A stretch of DNA of 64,000 bases from Areca catechu (taxonomy: Eukaryota > Streptophyta > Magnoliopsida > Arecales > Arecaceae), in assembly GCA_021397845.1 (NCBI GenBank), contig CM038050.1, positions 112,395,891 through 112,459,890 of the forward strand, read 5' to 3'. Of this stretch, positions 20,414 through 32,403 are shown in pieces. Each line of letters opens with the position of its first letter. Within the stretch, counting starts at the first letter, position 1. The position numbers and the translations under genes are program-made. The notes beneath the pieces were generated by a model. It made no database searches. It was given only the letters and a program-made list of their open reading frames with translations, and was not told where the DNA came from.

Positions 20414-21652
20414 ACTATAATAATATTTTTAAATCCTAGAATAACATGCTTGCCTAGTATACTTTATTGATTCAGACTAATCATCATAGAGTACTCTATG
20501 AACGATTTTCTATTATGATGACAAGGTCTCCTGATTGGTTCTATCTTTTTGATATTATGAGGGATACACTAAAGTTAACTATCTACTGGACTCCCTCATA
20601 ATGTCCAGTTAAAGATGTTAAACTTAGCGTTGGTTGGCAACCCAACAATCCAACAATCTCATTTTTTTTCTTTAGTATAATTATAGGAACTTAGATGGAA
20701 GTATGATAGCCCGCTACTTCACAAAGTCTTCTTCAACTCCCAAAGCATATTCACTCCAGGTATATTCTTTCCTATTTCATTTTATATATTGCACTCCTTA
20801 TTTTCCTTCTCCATTGAGAACAATGTTGATTAAGTTGGGGGAAAGAATAATTAATCTAATCAAGCCTCAAGTATGACCAAAATAATTAGTTTTGTATCCA
20901 AATTTTATCTCAACTTGAAGTTAATTAGACACCCTAATCAATGATTAATTAATAACCTAGATAGTTTTAGAGATACTAAGAGGCAAATCACTAAGAAAAC
21001 TCAAAAAATGATAGGGTGTTGACAAGTTAAATTTGGGAGTGATTCCAGAACTCTCTCCCTTCTTATCTAAAAAAAAATTTGCTTATTGAGAGTAGGGGTT
21101 GAAATGTTGAGATATACAAAAAGTCCTTTAAAAAATAAAAAAAGAGAGTTAGTCTAACCGCACATCTCTTGAACTCTTATTGAGTAACTGGGCTCCTTCG
21201 TCTAAGTAAACATTGTGGTTCGCATCAAAAGGTAAGAAGGTCAATCAATGGCACCTTACCGAGTAACCGGGCCCCTTTGCTTAAGTAAGCATTGTGGTTC
21301 ATATCAAAAGGTGAGGATGCTAATACTTAAGAGGTCAAGACATTGCACTAAAAAAAAGAGAAAAAAAGAAGGAACAAAAGGACTAAAGTGTAAAAAGGCA
21401 ACAAACCCAACTCAAATTAAGTTATAGGATTTAAAGAGTAAGTTAGGGAGATAGTAAAGAAGACCTCTAAAAATTTTTATGGTCAACACTCGACCACTAA
21501 TTGGATTGACTCAGTGATCCAATGAAGTACCTCTTTAATGATCTAACCGGATATCAGCTATCTTTAGGACTGCCTAAGTCAACTTTCAATTCAAGGATGA
21601 GTTTGTATACATAGCTAATTCTTCTGCTTTACTCGAGGATAAGCAAAGTTCA
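20414..21652 (+). other. G2 3' non-coding region
   Basis: There are no coding frames. Such long regions between pol and the 3' LTR are usual in Athila/Tat elements. It contains the 79-bp repeat listed separately and a stretch (21600-21650) leading into the polypurine tract. Confidence 0.5.
21174..21331 (+). repeat. 79-bp tandem repeat, two copies
   Basis: GAGTAACTGGGCTCCTTCG starts at 21182 and GAGTAACCGGGCCCCTTTG at 21261, each followed by AAGTAA-CATTGTGGTTC and ATCAAAAGGT. The period is 79 bp. The phrase resembles a motif often seen upstream of the 3' LTR in Tat-like elements. Confidence 0.85.
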
Positions 21653-21662
21653 AGTTGGGGGG
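21653..21662 (+). other. G2 polypurine tract
   Basis: AGTTGGGGGG directly precedes the LTR start TGTGATAA. It primes plus-strand DNA synthesis in gypsy elements. Confidence 0.7.
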
Positions 21663-22475
21663 TGTGATAATTGTATTATATACACATATAAATACATTAA
21701 TTTAATAATTAAATTATTTTTATTTATATTAAATTGATACTTTTATACATCATTTATAGGAAAGAAAATTATCATTATGAAGAGCTCAATTTTTGGAGTC
21801 CAACATCATAGACGGCACTCAAATCAGAGTTCAGATGGGCCCCAAATTAAATTTTGAAACATATAAAGGAAGTACATGATTTTTGGAGCAGCTGAACCAC
21901 CATGGACCAGCCGTTCAATCTATAAATGCCTAGGCGGTCCATAGGTAGTTGGTCCATGGACCCTGTCCATGGACCATCTCTGCCATTTTGAGTTGCCGAC
22001 CACCAGAGATGCCGCTCGTTCATCGCCCATGGCTGCAGGAGTCACCGGGAGTTCATTTCCAGTTAGGAGAAGTACCCAAACACCACCTTTCCTCTCCCCC
22101 ATTCAATCACTGCTGCATTTCATCCTAGTCGCACCGCCACCATCCTCCACGCCACCTATCACCATCTATAACCTGCCATCTCTTCCTCTGCTAGTTGCCG
22201 TCCCGAGCCACTGATTGGCATCAGCCCATAGGAGAAACCCATCATCCTTGTGTTCGGTCATCTTGCCATTGTGCAAACCAGCTTGCCACTACCACTGGCC
22301 ATCGTGTCTACCACCTCACATTGCCAACCATCCACTGCAATGGGGAGAAGCATAATCCCAATGGGAGACCAGGGGATCAAGGATTCGAGAGTCTAGTTGG
22401 GACTCTGTGTAGCCCAGAAGGAAGGAACAATGACCAACCCATCACGATGCACATCAGATGGCCTAGATCTTTTTG
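21663..22475 (+). repeat. G2 3' LTR, truncated at the right
   Basis: It starts TGTGATAATTGTATTATATA. The end (22412-22474) matches the beginning of the retained 5' LTR part, after which the sequence jumps to G4 pol. Small ORFs on both strands at 21920-22482 lie inside the LTR and show no domain. Confidence 0.65.
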
Positions 22476-24625
22476 GACCTAATGAACTAAAACTGCTACC
22501 TACCATGCTCAAGTACATATTTCTTGAACCTAATGAACTCCCAATGATCATTACATCAGACTTGACCCCTGACTAGGAAGGACAATTGGTTGGTGTTCTA
22601 AAGAGACATAAAGAGGCTATTGACTGGTCTATTGCTGATCTAAAAGGAATTGACTTCTCCATCTATATGCACCATATTCATTATGAGGCAAATGCTAAAC
22701 CACATAGGGAAATGTTGAGGAGATTGAACCCTAATATGCAGGAAGTGGTCAAGAAGGAAGTTGTTAAGTGGCTAGATGCAAGAATCATCTACCCCATATT
22801 GAATAGTAAATAAGTCAGCCCCATGCAAGTAGTACCTAAAAATCAGGTATTACTATGATGGAAACAAAGAAGGTGAATTGCTTGCTACTTGTATAGCATC
22901 TAACTGGTGGGTATGTATAGATTATTATAAATTAAACTCTGTCACTAGGAAAGATCACTTTCCCTTACTATTTATTGATCAAATCTTAGAATGGCTTGTA
23001 GGGTAAAGCATCTTTTGCTTTCTGGATGGCTATTTAGGATACAATCAAATACTTATCTTTCCTGATGACCAAGAGAAAACCAACTTCACCTATCCATTTG
23101 GCATGTTTGGTTATCAACGCATGGCCTTTGGCCTCTGTAATGCACCCACGACATTTCAGCGGTGTGTATTAGCCATATTTTCCAATATCGTGGATAATTT
23201 TCTAAAAGTTTTTATGGATAATTTTGTTATATTTGGTTCCACATTTGAGGATTGTCTTCAAAACTTATCTAAGGTATTAGAACAATGTAAGGAGACAAAC
23301 CTTATCCTTGGTAGGAAAAGAGTCATTTTATGGTTGAAGAAGGGATTATATTAGGGCACGTTGTATCAAAAAGGGGGATTGAAATAGATAAGCCAAAGTA
23401 GAGGTAATATCAACACTACCACCCTTGACCTTGGTATGAAAAGTATGATCTTTTGTAGGTCATGCCGGATTCTATAGGCACTTCATCAAGGACTTTAGCA
23501 AAACTTTAAGACCCTTATACGATCTGCTAGCCAAGGACATACCACTTATCTTTGATGAAGACTATCTGAAAGCCTTCCACATATTACAAACTACTTTGAC
23601 TATAGCATCAATTATAAAACCCTTGACTGGTCCATACCATTTGGGATCATATGTAATGCTTCCAATTTCGTGATAGGTGCCATCTTAGATCAAAAACTCA
23701 ATAAGGAGCCACACGTGATATACTATGCTAGTAAAACTTTTTTTGATGCCTAAATGAACTACACCATAATTGAAAAAGAGTTGCTAGCTATAATGTATGT
23801 CCTCGAAAAAGTCCACTCATATCTACTAGGGTCCAAGGTTCTGATTTACTCTACTGCTTTAAAATATTTGCTTTCAAAGAAAGATGCTAAACCATGATTG
23901 ATTAGATGGATCCTTCTCCTACAAGAATTTGATCTAGAAATCTGTGATAAGAAGGGTTCCAAAAATGTAGTGGCTGATCACATGTATCTAGAATCTTGAT
24001 TAAGCACACAACAACATAGAAGAGGTCAAGGAGAAATTTCTTGATGAACAAATTTTTGCAATCTCCTCCAACCATCCTCTATGGTTTACCCATATCGTTA
24101 ATTACCTGGCAATAGGTCCCCATTGGACAAAATAGGAGAAAAAATGATTCTTTTCACAAGTTAAACATTATTTTTAGGAGGAACCTAAATTGTTTAAATA
24201 TTATCTAGACCAAAAGATTTATTGTTATGTCCCTAAGAATGAAGTCTACAACATTCTCACTTTTTACCACTCTTTGACATGCAGGGGATACTTTAGAGAA
24301 AGAAAAACTACAGCAAAAATATTACAGAGTGGATTTTACTAGCCAACACTTTTTAAGGATGCACATGAGTTTGGTCAATACTATTTGTGGTGCCAACAAA
24401 TAGGAAATATATCGAGGAAGGACATGATGCCATTAACCCCCATATTAGTAGTAGAAATCTTCGATGTTTAGGGGGATTGATTTCATGGGACCCTTTCCAG
24501 TCTCATGCAGGTTCAAATACATCCTAGTAGCAATGGACTATGTGTCTAATTGGGTGAAGGCGATAGCCACATGGACTAATGATAATAAAGTTGTCATTAG
24601 TTTTATCCAATTCATAGGAAAATGA
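22476..24625 (+). pseudogene. G4: Athila/Tat-like pol fragment (RT, RNase H, integrase N-part)
   Basis: Reverse transcriptase opens with QLVGVLKRHKEAIDWSIADL (22575-22635) and has CIDYYKLNSVTRKDHFP (about 22915-22965), YPFGMFGYQRMAFGLCNAPT (about 23093-23150) and FMDN at 23211-23222, where FMDD is expected. RNase H covers about 23640-24000 (CNASNFVIGAILDQ, LLSKKDAKP, NVVADH). Integrase keeps part of its zinc region (FYHSLTCRGYF, about 24258) and GIDFMGPFPVSCRFKYILVA (24475-24535), and breaks off after DNKVVISFI near 24620. Stops and shifts are scattered throughout. It may be a separate element joined to G2, because it follows the G2 3' LTR. Confidence 0.88.
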
Positions 24626-24655
24626 TAATGGCATCAAATTCATAGGGAAATGACA

Positions 24656-27371
24656 TGAAAATATTTACTTGATAGATCTTGTTGATCTATGCAAGGATAA
24701 CATGGAACGTCTAGTTGCTATGAATGCCAATGTCAATGAAGCTACTTGGGTTTGGCATAGTAGATTAGGTCATGCAACCATGAATTTAATTTCTAGATTA
24801 TTTAGAAAAGATTTGGTTAAAAGTTTATAAAATATATATTTTGAAAAGAATATGGATTGCAAATCATGTCAATTAGGCAAGCAAACTAGATCTTCATTTA
24901 AACTAAAAAATATTGTTTAACTACTAGGCCATTGGAATTGATGCACATGGATTTGTTTGGACCAATTAGCACTACTAGTCTTAGCAGTAAATGATTTTGT
25001 TTTGTTATTATGGATGATTATTCTAGATTTACTTGAATTTTGTTTCTTGCACACAAAGATGAAGCTTTTAAAATATTTACAAAATTGTTTAAAAAATTAT
25101 AAATGAAAAGGATTGCAAAGTTTTGAAAATTAGAAGTGACCATAATAGCATTGAATTTAAAAACCAAGGTTTTGATGCATTCTATTTTGAAAATGGTATT
25201 GATCATAATTTTTTATCCCTAGAACTTCTCAACAAAATGGGATAGTAGAAAATACAAATAGAACTTTGTAAGAGATGGCATGAACCATGCTTTGTAAAAG
25301 CAACTTACTAAAGTATTTATGGATGGAAGCTATAAACATTACATGATATATGCTATAAATTGTGCATTATTAGACCTATTTTAAAAAAAAATTCCTTGTG
25401 AGCTTTTTAAAGGAAAGAAACCAAATATTTTTTATTTCAAAAGTTTTGGTTGTTAATGTTTTATTTTGAGCAATGGTAAAGATAAATTAAGTAAATTTGT
25501 TGCTAAATTTAATGATGGTATTTTTCTTAAATATTCTCTTCTAGTAGAATATAGAGTATTTAATAGAAGAACTCTTATTGTAGATGAAATCATTTATATT
25601 AATTTTGATGAAATTAAAATTCTTCAATCAAGAAAAGTGGATAAAAATGATGTCACGGGTTCCCTTGAAAATGAGATGAAAGAGATGTCTTTAGATGACA
25701 CACCATCTCAAGTACAAGAAGAAAATGAGCAAAAGTAAGAAGAAAAGACTAAAGAACCTTAAGGTTATAGGTGATCCATCTCAAGGTATTAGAATTAGAG
25801 TATCAATTAGAGAAGTATTAAATTATTTTGCATTTGTTTCTCATGTTGAACCTAAAATGACTTTTGAAGCTAAAAAAATGCAAATTGGATAATTTCTATA
25901 CAAGAGAAATTAAATCAATTTTTTAAAAAATAATGTTTGGAATTTAGTTCAAAGGCGTAAAGATCATCCTGTTATTAACACAACATGGATTTTTATAAAT
26001 AAATTAGATGAGAAAAGCAATGTAATTAGAAACAAGGCTAGATTAGTTACAATATTACAATTAAGAAGAATGAATTGATTTTGGTAAAATATTTGTACTT
26101 GTTTCTAGACTTCAAATTATTAGATTGCTCTTAGCTTTTGCATATTTTATGGATTTTAAAATTTTTCAAATGGACAGTAAAACTATATTTTTAAATAGGT
26201 ACATTACAGAGGAAGTTTATGTAGAACAACTTTTAGATTTTAAAAATCATGAATTTTTGAATCATATTTTGAAGTTGAACAAGAATTTATATAGTTTGAA
26301 ACAAGCACCTCATGCATGGTATGAAAGAATGAGTAGATTTTTGCATAAAAATGATTTTGAAAGAGAAAATATTGATACTAGTCTTTTTATCTAAAGAAAA
26401 TTAAATGATCTTTTAATTGTTCAAATTTATGTTGATGACATATGTTTGGTACTATTAATGAATTTTTATATGAAGAATTTGCCAAACTAATGTAGGGAGA
26501 GTTCGAGATAAGCATTATGGAAAAAATAACATTCTTCCTTCGACTCCAAAATAAGCAATCTTATAAGAAAATCTTCATTAACCAAAGAAAATATACAAAG
26601 AAGATCTTAAAAAAACTTGGTATGGAGAATGTCAATGGTGTTGGCACCCCTATGAGCTTAAGTTGCGTGCTTGATCTAGATGAAAAAAGTAAAGGAGTAG
26701 ATTTTAATCTTTATAGAGGTATGATTAGATTTTTACTTTACTTAACAAATAGTAGACTTGATATCATGTTTAGCATAAGCATGTGTGCTCAATATCAATC
26801 TAATCCTAAAGAATTGCATGTAATTACTGTTAAAAGAATTTTTAGATCTTTGAAAGATACTTAAAATATTGGTTTATGATATTTAAAGCAATTCTCTATA
26901 AAATTGATTGGTTATTTTAATGTTGATTTTGCTAGATATAAGTTAGATAGGAAGAGTACAATAGTACTTGTTAATTTCTAGGAGTTAATTTAATCCATAT
27001 CCTACTTTAGTAAGAAATAAAATTCGGTAGCATTATTTATGGTGGAAGCTATATATATTGTATCTGAAAGTTGCTATACTCAAATCTTATGAATCAAACA
27101 ACAACTAGAAGATTATAATATTACTTGTATCAAATATTTTGTTAGATGTGATAATACAAGTACTATTAATCTTACTAAAAATCCTATTTAGCATTCTAGA
27201 TCTAAGCATATAGAAATTAGATATTATTTTATTAGAGATTATATGCAAAATAATGATATTATGCCTGAATTTGTCTCTACCAATAATTGAATTGCTGATG
27301 TTTTCACCAAACCTTTGAATAAAGAAAGATTTTATTTGATTAGAAAAGAATTAGATCTTTATGATCCATAG
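24656..27371 (+). pseudogene. C4 pol: integrase, reverse transcriptase, RNase H
   Basis: It starts with NIYLIDLVDL and WVWHSRLGHATMNLISRLF (the HHCC histidines of the gag-pre-integrase region), then CKSCQLGKQTRSSF. Integrase blocks follow: LMHMDLFGPI (about 24940), MDDYSRFT (about 25010) and SQQNGIVEN (about 25227). The C-terminus (VEYRVFNRRTLIVDE) is near 25550. Reverse transcriptase has NKARLV (about 26033), LLAFAYFMDFKIFQMDSKT and YVDD at 26428-26439. RNase H runs from about 26900 to the stop at 27369-27371 (FTKPLNKERF, then LDLYDP*). Many stops and single-base shifts are present; it is not functional. Confidence 0.88.
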
Positions 27372-27789
27372 ATTCAAAGTGTAATGTTTATATGAATATA
27401 TTGAATTTTTTTATATTTAAATGTACATATCGATTATCAAATTGATTGATTTTGATAAGCATTAAATGTGGATTGATTGATTACATCATATTTAGAAATC
27501 TATTTGTTGAAAATCTTCTTATGCCAATTTGAAATAGATAACCTGAAAAACCTAGTTGATCCATTATCAGTCGACTAACTTAGAATCTTAGTTGACCTAG
27601 TTTAAGCTGACTAAGCTAAAGTCTAAGTCGACCAAGATGTCAGGATCTAGTTTTTAAATGGAAAGTCCTAAGGGACCCATTCCACATTTCTTTCCCTATT
27701 TTCTTAGCCATTCCCGTCCATGCCCTAGCCCCACTAAAATCAACTTTCCATTATTGTTTTCCTAAGCTTTTTGGTGGGATTTGGTGTGC
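27372..27789 (+). other. C4 spacer with GTCGAC-type words
   Basis: It lies between pol and the putative ORF3 start. Four related words occur in about 80 bp: CAGTCGACTAAC (27569), TAGTTGACCTAG, AAGCTGACTAAG and AAGTCGACCAAG (to 27632). They occupy the same place as the GAGCCGACTC words of C1 and C5, with altered flanks. No gene is visible. Confidence 0.45.
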
Positions 27790-27974
27790 AAATGGCTCCA
27801 ATAAAGCATCGAGTTCAATGGATGAAGAGGAAAAGTATCAAAAAAGAAGTGACCCCAAGCCCTAAAAAGATAAAAGTTAAGTCACCAACTAGATCACTAG
27901 GAAGGAAACTCGGAGCCATGCAAAATTGGAAAAAAATCAATCAACATCAACTCCAATTCCACCATCATCAATAA
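27790..27974 (+). pseudogene. C4 possible third-ORF N-terminus
   Basis: The ATG at 27790 starts MAPIKHRVQWMKRKSIKKEV, a lysine/arginine-rich beginning like MAPKMA in C1 and MASKKAMAKRSKW in C5, at the same distance after pol. The frame closes after about 60 codons. The conserved FLEQQ-FQIG block of the other two copies is not found after it, so the assignment rests on position and composition. Confidence 0.4.
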
Positions 27975-28835
27975 AGGTGTATCTCTCTGATTGGACCATT
28001 CTCATGAGAAGTGATGTGGGAGAAACCCTGTACCCCAGATCTTAAAGGTTTTAGGATCAAAGATAATTCAGTTGAACCTGATTCAAGGCAGAAAAAAGCC
28101 ACATCTAGCTATTTTGAATCCCAGTAGGATTATGATGTTTCAAGCATGAATAAAGCAAAGCAAACACTTGGACAAACCAAATTTATTCAATCAAGGTAGT
28201 ATTAGAAGGACAAATCCCATCCTAAAAATACCTCACCAGATGTCTGGTACTTTTTCCCTAGGAGGAGAGGATCGAGAGAGATAATTCAGCTCCCAATCTT
28301 ATCGATGGTAACTTTAATGTATGGCAAAACTTGATCTTCAGCCTTTTAGTTTATTCCCAAACCGGAGATCTTTATGACTTTACTCTAGCACCCATCTCTG
28401 GCCCACCTAGCTCTTAATAGACTTAGGCCGTACTATCCTAATGAAATTCAGGAAATCAGGTTACCATCCAATTGACCCCCGATCGAGATGCATATGCCTA
28501 TCTACCTTTGGTGTGCTGGGGACCTAGCTTCCTTAAACTCCAAGTTCTACAAAACCTCGACTACAAAAAGCCTTCAAACCTACCAAACTCCAGTACAAGG
28601 CTCTAACCTGGTCAACCACTCCTATGAGAGCATCTACTAAATGGTCGAAGGAGGAATCTATCGATACTCATCCTAAAATACACTCCACAATAGACAAATT
28701 GTTAAGTCCCATCATCCAAGATAAATCTCAGTTATTAAAAAAGTATGGCTCTCCTTTAAGCCAAAACTCCTAGAGCCATTAAGGCAAACGGTGGAACGAC
28801 ACATAAGACAAAACTCCTCATCAATGGAAAGAGTA
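27975..28835. other. Unassigned sequence between C4 and C5
   Basis: 860 bp with balanced base composition and no long frame in any of the six readings. It does not match the other elements that I can compare by eye. It ends with GAGTA (28831-28835) directly before the C5 LTR, which should be one copy of the C5 target duplication. It could be a decayed continuation of the C4 third ORF or older host sequence. Confidence 0.4.
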
Positions 28836-30200
28836 TGTTGCCCAGTTGGCCAACCTAAGAGGGGGGGTGAATTGGATTTGAAAAAAATTTAGGAAGTATA
28901 TGCCTTTTGAAACCTTGTGTGGTGAGTGGAGTGATAGAGTATTGCAAGCGGAAGTAAAAATGAATGCAAGAGCAAACACAAACACAACAAGATTTAGAGT
29001 GGTTCGGAGCAACCCAACTCCTAAATCCACTACCCAAGGTGTACTCTTGGGATTTCCACTATATTCACCCTGAATATAGTCGGATTATTTTTCTATGGGC
29101 TCATAATCCAAAATCCAATATAAAGGTAGTTTTCTCGGGCTCACTAGCAACCCAACTTGGTTTTCAAGGCTAACCAACAACTCAAAACCAACACACAAGC
29201 TACAGCCACCTTCTGTACTTGTAACAACTCAAAAATAGAGTTAACAAAAGAAGCAACACTTAAACAAACCCAAAGTATTGAATGGTTGCAATTGAAGCTC
29301 TTAATGAGGACTTCTTGAATGCTTCTTCAATGATCTTCAAGGCTCTCTTAACTCTTCAAAGATTAACTCAAGAAGTTGGTTAGAAGTTATTGGAGAACTC
29401 GAGTTTTCACTTGAAAGCTCTTAGAACATTCAATACTCTCTTTAAAGTTCAATAAAAGTTCTTTTTCCTTGACTTAAATCTTTTATTTATAGCTTCTTGA
29501 AGTATTCCCAGGTGAATATGATTGTTAGAATTCCTTAGGAGTCAAAAACTAGCCATTGAAAGGCTTTTAGAATCAAGAAATTCAAATTCTATAACTAGCC
29601 GTTACTATTGAAATCCTAGGATTTGAGTCAACTCGCAGAGCTCGAGTCGGCTTGGATTGTCAGTAAAGTAAAAATGTAGTCTATGAGAGTCGGCTCATTT
29701 AAAATTAGAGTCGGCTCAATTGACTGAAGTCTCAGAAGCTACATTCTGTCACTCTATGAGAGTCGGCTCGGATCTTCATTAAGTCGGCTCGAATGTTGTG
29801 TATCAGAAAATTTCTGTACCATGCCAAGAAATGTATTAGCTCTAATATTGGAGTCAGCTCGAGTGGAACTTCTCCAAATTCTTCCAAATGGCTTCAAACT
29901 TCTTCCAAACATATTCCAAACTACTTCTAAGCCTATTCTAAAGTATTTAAACTTAAAATTACATAAATTTGGTCATTTTTCATGAATATATAACTAAATT
30001 TACTTAGGGCTCTTAAATGATTGAAATATACTGAAACTTTTTCTTGAGTACATTGATCATTTCAATGATCTTGAGAAACATAGGATTGATGATTGTCTAT
30101 TAGAAACATCCTACAAAAACTTCTTAAATATTTGAAAAGTATCAGTATCAAATGTATGCTCCAATATTTTGTAATCATCAAAATCATTCCAAGGATCATA
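28836..30200 (-). repeat. C5 3' LTR (1365 bp)
   Basis: The plus-strand reading runs TGTTGCCCAGTTGGCCAACC to CCAAGGATCATA. On the minus strand it begins TATGATCC where C1 has TGTTGATCC, so the terminal TG is mutated. About seven GAGTCGGCTC-type words lie at 29630-29860. ORFs inside it (28821-29173) are not genes. Confidence 0.88.
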
Positions 30201-30842
30201 ATCTCCCCCTTTTTGATGATAACAAAATACAAGGCATGGAAAGAATAAGTACCTGTATATTTTCAACTGTATCAGAGCAAATGACAAATGTATCAGAGTA
30301 AATAAGTATAGAATATGCTATACTATATCAAGCAATTCAAATTATCAATTCAAATTATGATCTATTGTAGGAGTTCATTTTATAATTTGACTAAAGAATC
30401 AGAGCTGTTGATCATTCATTTTAAAAATTAACAAAGTATCATAGCTTTCCATAAGAGTTCATTTTATAAGTTAACTAAAGTATCAAAGCTTTACAAGTTA
30501 AGTATCAGAGTTGTTGAACATTTTAGCTAATTTTTTTAATTTTTGAGAGTCTTCGATGAAATATTCTCTCCCTTGCTCAAACTCGATGCACATATAATTT
30601 TACATGTAATTTTCATATTTTCCTTTTATTTTTCATGCATCATTTTCCATGCATCACATATTTCTTTCCCTTTTTGTTATCAACAAAAAGTGTAAATGCT
30701 CCCCCTTACTATAGAATTCAAAATTATTACACATTTAGAGAGAAAAAAGGAAATGAAATTTGATTATCATAAAAAGTGAAATTTCATTTCAGTACATGTA
30801 ACAGAATGCATGAAACATAAGATAAACAAGACATCTGTGAGG
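30201..30842 (-). other. C5 region between ORF3 and 3' LTR, two polypurine tracts
   Basis: The LTR-adjacent tract is CTCCCCCTTTTTG on the plus strand (30203-30215). A second CTCCCCCTT is at about 30700-30708, beside TTGTTATCAACAAAAAG. Repeated phrases with TATCAGAG and TTCATTTTATAA occur between them. No gene is visible. Confidence 0.6.
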
Positions 30843-32403
30843 CTAGTCCTCATCAGATGGAAGATCTAATACAATATTGGCCATAACCCTATGTGTGGAA
30901 GGTCTAGGAATCTGATGAGTCATGTTCTTAGTCCTAAGTGAAGGGCTAGCTCTAGGAGCTCTAGATCTATGATACTGTCTAGGTGTATCTCTAGTAGTTG
31001 CTGATGGAGGAGTAGGCTCTGGCTCAGAAGCTGAGATCAACGTAGTCCTTTGATCAGTCAAAGCATCAGATAATGCAAGAGTGCTGGTACTAGAGAGGAT
31101 CTGAGTAGTAGGTGTATCAGGGATGCTCTGCTCTAGCTACCCTGCCTCTATTGTAGGTGTCTCCATGACATGCTCATCAGCCTGCTGATCCAAATTATGG
31201 AAACCCTGTCCATCATCTGGTGGTGAAGGAGGTGATCTAGAGGGTCCAACTGAGGTAGTCTGATGTAGAGCTGCTAAAATCTGACTGAATCCGTCTCTCA
31301 CCTTAGTTTGCAATAGATCTATCCTGGAATGTACCTCTGCCTGAATAGTTTGAAGGTTTGATCTAAGGGCAGAAATGTCATCACAAAGTACTCTTAAGTG
31401 CTCAGAATCCTGTTGCCCACCAGTGTTGGGCTTAGAAGGAACTGATGGAGGTGTGGTAGGTGTGGGCATTGAGGGTCCAGCCTCATCATCTGACTAGTCC
31501 TCATCATCAATCTGCTCAGCAATATCTGCATTAGAATGAGCTACTCTCTATCCAGATACCTTCTTCATCCATACTCCTTCAACTCTATGGTATCCCATCT
31601 TGTGAAGTGACTTCGTTGAATATCTATCAGTGTGTAATAGGGTTCTACTATCTTCCCCTGATAAGTCAATGCCATAATCCTGAAACAAAAGAGTGAAGGC
31701 CATCCCATAAGGTGTCTCTGGCCTTCCGAGTTGCATCTTTGATCTGAGCCATCATAATGAATGGTAGATTGAGGGCCTCCCCCTCAATCAAAATATCTCA
31801 TGAACATTAGGTCACACTCGCTCACCCAGTCAAATCTCCCTGTCCTGGGCAAAAACACTTTGCTTATTGTGGATCAATCTCATCTCAAGTGATTATCCGT
31901 TTGCTTGAACATTTGAAATTCCTTCCATATTTCTTCTCTCCAGAACAGTCTTCAAAGTTAATTTGTCTATCTTTTATATTCAAATAACATTTTCTAGTCT
32001 TGGGCATCCGTAAAACCTTGCTTAACCAAACTTCATCCATAGAAATAATGACTCCTTTCATTATAGAGAGAATCTGGTGTGCTCCAAATGATAGATGCTC
32101 AAAGAAGGTTCTAACTAAAGTAGGATATGTTGGGACATCCAAAAAGCAAAAGAATTTCCAACCTTGAGCTCTAATCCAATCACCAATTTGAAAACTTTGT
32201 TGTTCAAGAAATGAATGATCCACTCTTCTACCTGAGGATACTGGCCTGTTTCCCATTTGGATGATTTGCTGCTGTGGAGGAGGTGGAACTTGAGTATCTT
32301 GTAGAGTTGGCTCATCCTGACTTCTTTTGGATCTCCTTTCTGCTTGAACAGTGCTTGGAGCCGTCCATTTAGATCTCTTTGCCATGGCTTTCTTGGATGC
32401 CAT
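30843..32403 (-). pseudogene. C5 third ORF (putative plant transposon protein), broken
   Basis: The start is the ATG at 32403 (MASKKAMAKRSKWTAPSTVQ). Block 1 (32403-31885) contains FLEQQSFQIGDWIRAQGWKF, PTYPTLVRTFFEHLSFGAHQ and MPKTRKCYLNIKD. Block 2 (about 31740-31548) has TPYGMAFTLLFQDYGIDLSG and HKMGYHRVEGVWMKKVSG. Block 3 (31469-31137) has a P/T/S linker, a helical stretch (LRVLCDDISALRSNLQTIQA) and VRDGFSQILAALHQT. Block 4 (31061-30843) is basic, S/R/P-rich and ends DLPSDED. Total length is about 520 residues. The same blocks in C1 show it is a genuine protein of this element family. There is no enzyme motif, signal peptide or clear membrane segment, so the function is unknown; env-like only by position. 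Confidence 0.75.

Larger units (their letters stand above)
16800..22475 (+). mobile_element. Athila/Tat-like Ty3/gypsy element G2, decayed
   Basis: Plus-strand order: partial 5' LTR, a degenerate primer site of the TGGCGCCGTTGCCGGGGA type, AT-rich leader, decayed gag, a small reverse-transcriptase remnant, a long 3' non-coding part with a 79-bp repeat, a polypurine tract and a partial 3' LTR. The two LTR remnants overlap only near 16804-16866 and 22412-22474. That overlap (GACCAACCCATCA, then GCCTAGAT) is enough to show they belong together. Confidence 0.7.
24656..27974 (+). mobile_element. Ty1/copia fragment C4, Sirevirus-like
   Basis: From the gag-pre-integrase domain to the end of pol, plus a spacer and a probable start of a third ORF. 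No LTR, gag, protease or primer site is present. It is clearly more AT-rich and more diverged than C1 and C5 but keeps the same order. The left end abuts the broken G4 integrase; a near-identical 17-bp phrase (AATTCATAGG-AAATGA) occurs on both sides of the joint. Confidence 0.8.

Noticed and set aside
21920..22482. Overlapping ORFs on both strands (60-95 codons)
   Set aside because: They lie within the G2 3' LTR in a GC-richer patch, which favours chance open frames; no shared motif.
22476..24625. G4 as the pol of G2
   Set aside because: It lies to the right of the G2 3' LTR start, and G2 has its own reverse-transcriptase remnant at 20051-20413. A rearranged single element cannot be wholly excluded.
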